7,218 bases of DNA from Coriobacteriia bacterium. GTDB taxonomy: Bacteria; Actinomycetota; Coriobacteriia; Anaerosomatales; JAENZW01. The stretch spans positions 1-7,218 of the forward strand of contig JAOUET010000097.1 of assembly GCA_029858605.1 (NCBI GenBank), in the 5' to 3' direction. The notes beneath the pieces are model-generated. The model searched no databases. It was given only the letters and a program-made list of their open reading frames with translations, and had not been told where the DNA came from. Positions 4,949 to 7,218 of the stretch are shown here, in pieces. Both the position numbers and the translations under genes were made by a program. Position 1 is the stretch's first letter. Every line of letters starts with the position of its first letter.

Positions 4949-7044
4949 GACGCACCTCCGATTCCGATGCGGACATCCGCTGCGAAGGCCCCGCATCCGG
5001 CTTGGCCGACGATGAGGGGGTTGATGTCGAGTTCCACGATGTCTGGGACCGCGTAGGCGAGGACTGAGACACCGACTATCGCGTCGATGACGGCGTCGAT
5101 ATCTGCAGGAGGCTCCCCGCGCGCGCCGCGCAGCAGACCGTAGGATCGCGTCTCCGCGATCATCGTACGCGCTTCATCGCGGGTGACGGGGGCCAGACGG
5201 AAGGACACGTCCTTGAGAACCTCCACGTAGACGCCCCCTAGGCCGAACATGACCAGCGGGCCGAACTGCGGGTCGCGGTCCATCCCGACGATGATCTCCC
5301 TGCCCGGCGGAATCATCTGCTGAACGTGCACGCCGCGGACGATGGCGTCGGGAGCATATGCTCGTGCGCGCGCACGGATATCCTCGTACGCCGCCAGGAG
5401 CTCCTCTTGGTCGGCGATTCCCACCTTGATGCCGCCGACGTCCGATTTGTGGAGTATGTCGGGGCTGGCGATCTTCATCACTACTGGGTAGCCGGCCTCG
5501 TTCGCGAACTCACGCACTGCGGCGAAGTCCTGCGCGACGAGGCCCACAGGGACCGGTATTCCGGCGGCGGCGATGATGTCGGCGGCATGCTGCTCGGTGA
5601 TAAACGAGCGCCCGGCCTTGCGGTGCTCGTCGATGATCTCGCCTACGAGAGCGACGTTCTTCAGGGCCGGGATGGGAGGATCGTCCGGTCGCTCTCGGAT
5701 GTGGACGAACGACTCCATCGCGGCGAGTGTTGCCACAGCGCGTTCGGGAAACACGAACTGCGGGATGCCTGCGCCACGGAGGACGGCCCATGCCTCGTCT
5801 ACGGAATCGCGGCCCATGAAACACGCGAGGGTGGTCTTGCCCGTAGACTGCGCCGTGCGGACGACGGCATGCGCGGTCTCGACCGCTTCGGTCATCGCCT
5901 GGGGGGTCAGGATCACCAGGAGAGATCGAACTCCTGGATCTGCCGAAAGGATGTCGAGTGCAGTCGAGAAGCGTTTGGAATCTGCATCTCCGAGAACGTC
6001 CACGGGGTTGTAGATCGCTGCCGCGTCGGGAAGGTGCTGCCTGAGTTCCGTGATGGTGTCGGACTCCAGGGAAGCGAGCGCAACGTCATGGGACTCGCAG
6101 GCATCCGTGGCCATGACGGCCGGGCCCCCGGCGTTTGCGAGGATGGCCAGCCCGGGGCCCGCGGGCAGAGGTTGACGCGACAGGCCCGAAGCGAAATCGA
6201 AGAGTTCCTGCACGGTGCGCGCGCGGATTACCCCCGCCTTGCGGAACGCTGCCTCGTAGGAGACGTCAGAGCCGGCCAGGCTTCCGGTGTGCGAGGAGAC
6301 GGCTCGAGCGCCTGCGTCCGATACCCCGGACTTGACGACGATGATCGGTTTGCGTCGGGAAATCCTCGAAGCGCTCGTGACGAACGCGCGTCCATCATCG
6401 ATCGACTCCAGATAGGCCGCGATGACCTTTGTCGAATCGTCCTCGGCGAAAGCATCCAGTAGCTCGAGTTCGCCGATGTCGGCCTTGTTCCCCAGGGATG
6501 CGAAGTGCGAAAGCCCGATTCCCTCACCGGACGCGCAGTCCAGGATGGCTGTTCCGAGGGCGCCGGACTGGGAGAGGAAGGCGATTGCCCCCGCCGGCGG
6601 CATTCGACCGGCGAACGAGGCGTTCAGCGACGAACCGGTGGCAATCAGACCCAGGCAGTTGGGCCCGAGTAGCCGAACGCCGGCATCGCGCGCGCGTTGA
6701 GCCAGGTCGCGCTCGAGAGCGGCGCCGGACGGTCCGGACTCTTTGAAGCCCGCCGAGATGACGATCGCCCACGGGATGTCTTGGGCACCGCATTCCGCAA
6801 CAGCATCGGCGACCAGTCTGGCCGGCAGGACGATGACCGCGATGTCGCACGGTCCGGGAAGGCCGGCGACCGAGGCGTACGCGGGGCGGCCCGCTACCTC
6901 ATCGGCGTTGGGATTGACCGGGTAGACGGGCCCCGGGAAACCGCCGTCCAACAGGTTCCGTAGAACGATGTGGCCGACTTTGGACGGGTCGCGGGCGGCT
7001 CCGACGACGGCTACCGAGCGTGGGCGAAGAAGCTCGTCGAGCAC
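4945..7044 (-). CDS. ADP-forming acetate/acyl-CoA synthetase, fused alpha-beta chain
   Basis: This 699-residue protein belongs to the NDP-forming acyl-CoA synthetase superfamily, which interconverts acyl-CoA + ADP + Pi and acid + ATP + CoA through acyl-phosphate and phosphohistidine intermediates. Domains in order are: a CoA-binding Rossmann domain (1-130; SVAVVGAARDPSKVG near the start, LLGPNCLG at 125-132), a succinyl-CoA-ligase-like domain (150-290; FLSQSGALG at 157-164), a linker/ligase domain (about 298-450) and an ATP-grasp domain (about 478-695; ends ELDINPLIV). Catalytic residues appear intact: Glu213 in YLES, the alpha phospho-His252 in SSHTGSLAGS and the beta His532 in LHKSDVGGIKV. 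There is no GNAT domain, so it is not a Pat-type protein acetyltransferase. Acetate is the likeliest substrate, but branched or aromatic acyl-CoAs are possible in this family. The start is GTG (7044-7042), with an in-frame TGA two codons upstream and GGAGG repeats 13-19 nt upstream. It sits unusually between rpmF and plsX. Confidence 0.93.
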   Translation of the reverse strand: MLDELLRPRSVAVVGAARDPSKVGHIVLRNLLDGGFPGPVYPVNPNADEVAGRPAYASVAGLPGPCDIAVIVLPARLVADAVAECGAQDIPWAIVISAGFKESGPSGAALERDLAQRARDAGVRLLGPNCLGLIATGSSLNASFAGRMPPAGAIAFLSQSGALGTAILDCASGEGIGLSHFASLGNKADIGELELLDAFAEDDSTKVIAAYLESIDDGRAFVTSASRISRRKPIIVVKSGVSDAGARAVSSHTGSLAGSDVSYEAAFRKAGVIRARTVQELFDFASGLSRQPLPAGPGLAILANAGGPAVMATDACESHDVALASLESDTITELRQHLPDAAAIYNPVDVLGDADSKRFSTALDILSADPGVRSLLVILTPQAMTEAVETAHAVVRTAQSTGKTTLACFMGRDSVDEAWAVLRGAGIPQFVFPERAVATLAAMESFVHIRERPDDPPIPALKNVALVGEIIDEHRKAGRSFITEQHAADIIAAAGIPVPVGLVAQDFAAVREFANEAGYPVVMKIASPDILHKSDVGGIKVGIADQEELLAAYEDIRARARAYAPDAIVRGVHVQQMIPPGREIIVGMDRDPQFGPLVMFGLGGVYVEVLKDVSFRLAPVTRDEARTMIAETRSYGLLRGARGEPPADIDAVIDAIVGVSVLAYAVPDIVELDINPLIVGQAGCGAFAADVRIGIGGAS

Positions 7045-7057
7045 TCTTCAGAAAGCG

Positions 7058-7068
7058 CCTCCCCCTCC
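7058..7068 (-). promoter_or_regulatory. Double GGAGG ribosome binding region of the acyl-CoA synthetase gene
   Basis: Two GGAGG copies (7068-7064 and 7062-7058) precede the GTG start by 19 and 13 nt. Both spacings are longer than usual. An in-frame TGA at 7050-7048 rules out an upstream start, and the CoA-binding domain begins immediately after the GTG, so the GTG is kept despite the spacing. Confidence 0.5.
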
Positions 7069-7080
7069 GGCTTCGCCAGT

Positions 7081-7104
7081 CAAAGAGGGCCCCTTGCGGG
7101 GCCC
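7081..7104 (-). terminator. GC-rich hairpin after rpmF, probable intrinsic terminator or attenuator
   Basis: On the minus strand a perfect 7-bp stem GGGCCCC/GGGGCCC closes a GCAA (GNRA-type) tetraloop at 7087-7104. It is followed by the short tract TCTTTG (7086-7081). It begins 5 nt after the rpmF stop codon. AGTC before the stem (7109-7106) can also pair with GACT after the tract (7081-7078). The stem is very stable, but the U-tract is interrupted and short, so partial read-through is likely. Such a site would let ribosomal-protein expression exceed that of the downstream metabolic genes. An mRNA-processing or 3'-end stabilising role is the alternative. Confidence 0.6.
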
Positions 7105-7109
7105 GGACT

Positions 7110-7218
7110 CTATTCGGTGTCGATGACTTCTTTGCCGTCGTAGTACCCGCACGAGGGGCATACGCGATGCGGGAGTTTGACTTCGTGGCACTGGGGACAG
7201 AGGGACTTCGCAGGAGCT
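7110..7218 (-). CDS. rpmF: 50S ribosomal protein L32, N-terminus beyond window edge
   Basis: L32 is a small zinc-ribbon protein of the large ribosomal subunit. The last 35 residues are visible; they contain LCPQCHEVKLPHRVCPSCG, the two CxxC pairs that form the zinc ribbon, and end YYDGKEVIDTE before a TAG at 7112-7110. About 20-25 N-terminal residues, including the start, lie to the right of 7218. The protein is the four-cysteine (zinc-binding) form. Many bacteria place rpmF immediately before plsX and the fab genes; here two genes and a terminator-like hairpin intervene. The reading frame is short but the identification is firm. Confidence 0.96.
   Translation of the reverse strand, partial: APAKSLCPQCHEVKLPHRVCPSCGYYDGKEVIDTE

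Noticed and set aside
4949..4996. N-terminal extension of the DRTGG protein to 4996
   Set aside because: The extra 16 residues are Arg/Cys-rich, lie inside the synthetase gene and lack family similarity; the ATG at 4948 has a well-placed GGAGG and begins directly with the P-loop strand.
4145..5056. 303-codon plus-strand frame antisense to the DRTGG gene
   Set aside because: It is a shadow frame without motifs; the minus strand carries P-loop and DRTGG signatures with a good ribosome binding site.
5326..6462. 378-codon open frame on the plus strand, antisense to the acyl-CoA synthetase
   Set aside because: It is a shadow of GC-rich codon use in the minus-strand gene. The translation has no recognisable domain, is rich in Arg/Gly/His/Asp, and the opposite strand encodes a complete enzyme with intact catalytic residues.
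7078..7083. TTGACT resembling a -35 box just after the rpmF hairpin
   Set aside because: The expected -10 position 17 nt downstream reads AGGCGC, which is unlike TATAAT, so no promoter is called.

Overview
The window is GC-rich and reads almost entirely on the minus strand. It is a fatty-acid/phospholipid-initiation operon of the type rpmF-plsX-fabH-fabD, with three extra genes inserted. In the direction of transcription (right to left) the order is: 3' end of rpmF (ribosomal protein L32), a GC-rich terminator-like hairpin, a fused ADP-forming acetate/acyl-CoA synthetase, a P-loop + DRTGG protein resembling the N-terminal regulatory part of phosphotransacetylase, plsX, a 76-80 nt gap with promoter- and operator-like structure, fabH, fabK, and fabD running off the left edge. 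All seven genes are recognisable from conserved motifs. No RNA genes, mobile elements or CRISPR arrays were seen.

Organism: high GC, the rpmF-plsX-fabH-fabD backbone, FabK as the enoyl-ACP reductase, and an ADP-forming acetyl-CoA synthetase (typical of acetate-producing or peptide-fermenting anaerobes) suggest an anaerobic bacterium. A deep-branching Actinomycetota of the Coriobacteriia type, or another high-GC anaerobe, is the best guess. This is inference from gene content, not a phylogenetic result.

How the genes work together: the ADP-forming synthetase interconverts acetyl-CoA (+ADP+Pi) and acetate (+ATP), so it sits at the acetyl-CoA node. FabD loads malonyl units onto ACP, FabH condenses acetyl- (or another short acyl-) CoA with malonyl-ACP, and FabK performs the last reduction of each elongation cycle. 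PlsX converts finished acyl-ACP to acyl-phosphate for phospholipid synthesis. The P-loop/DRTGG protein has no catalytic domain of its own beyond the P-loop and lies between the acetyl-CoA enzyme and PlsX, which suggests a regulatory or sensory role.

Gene packing is very tight: ATGA overlaps at acyl-CoA synthetase/DRTGG and at fabK/fabD, a TAG stop embedded in the Shine-Dalgarno of plsX, and a TAG directly abutting the fabK ATG. The only real gaps are rpmF-synthetase (65 nt) and plsX-fabH (76-80 nt), so the cluster may be three translationally coupled blocks. The most interesting point is that the DRTGG protein and PlsX lie side by side in the same order as the domains of a full-length phosphotransacetylase, of whose catalytic domain PlsX is a fold relative.
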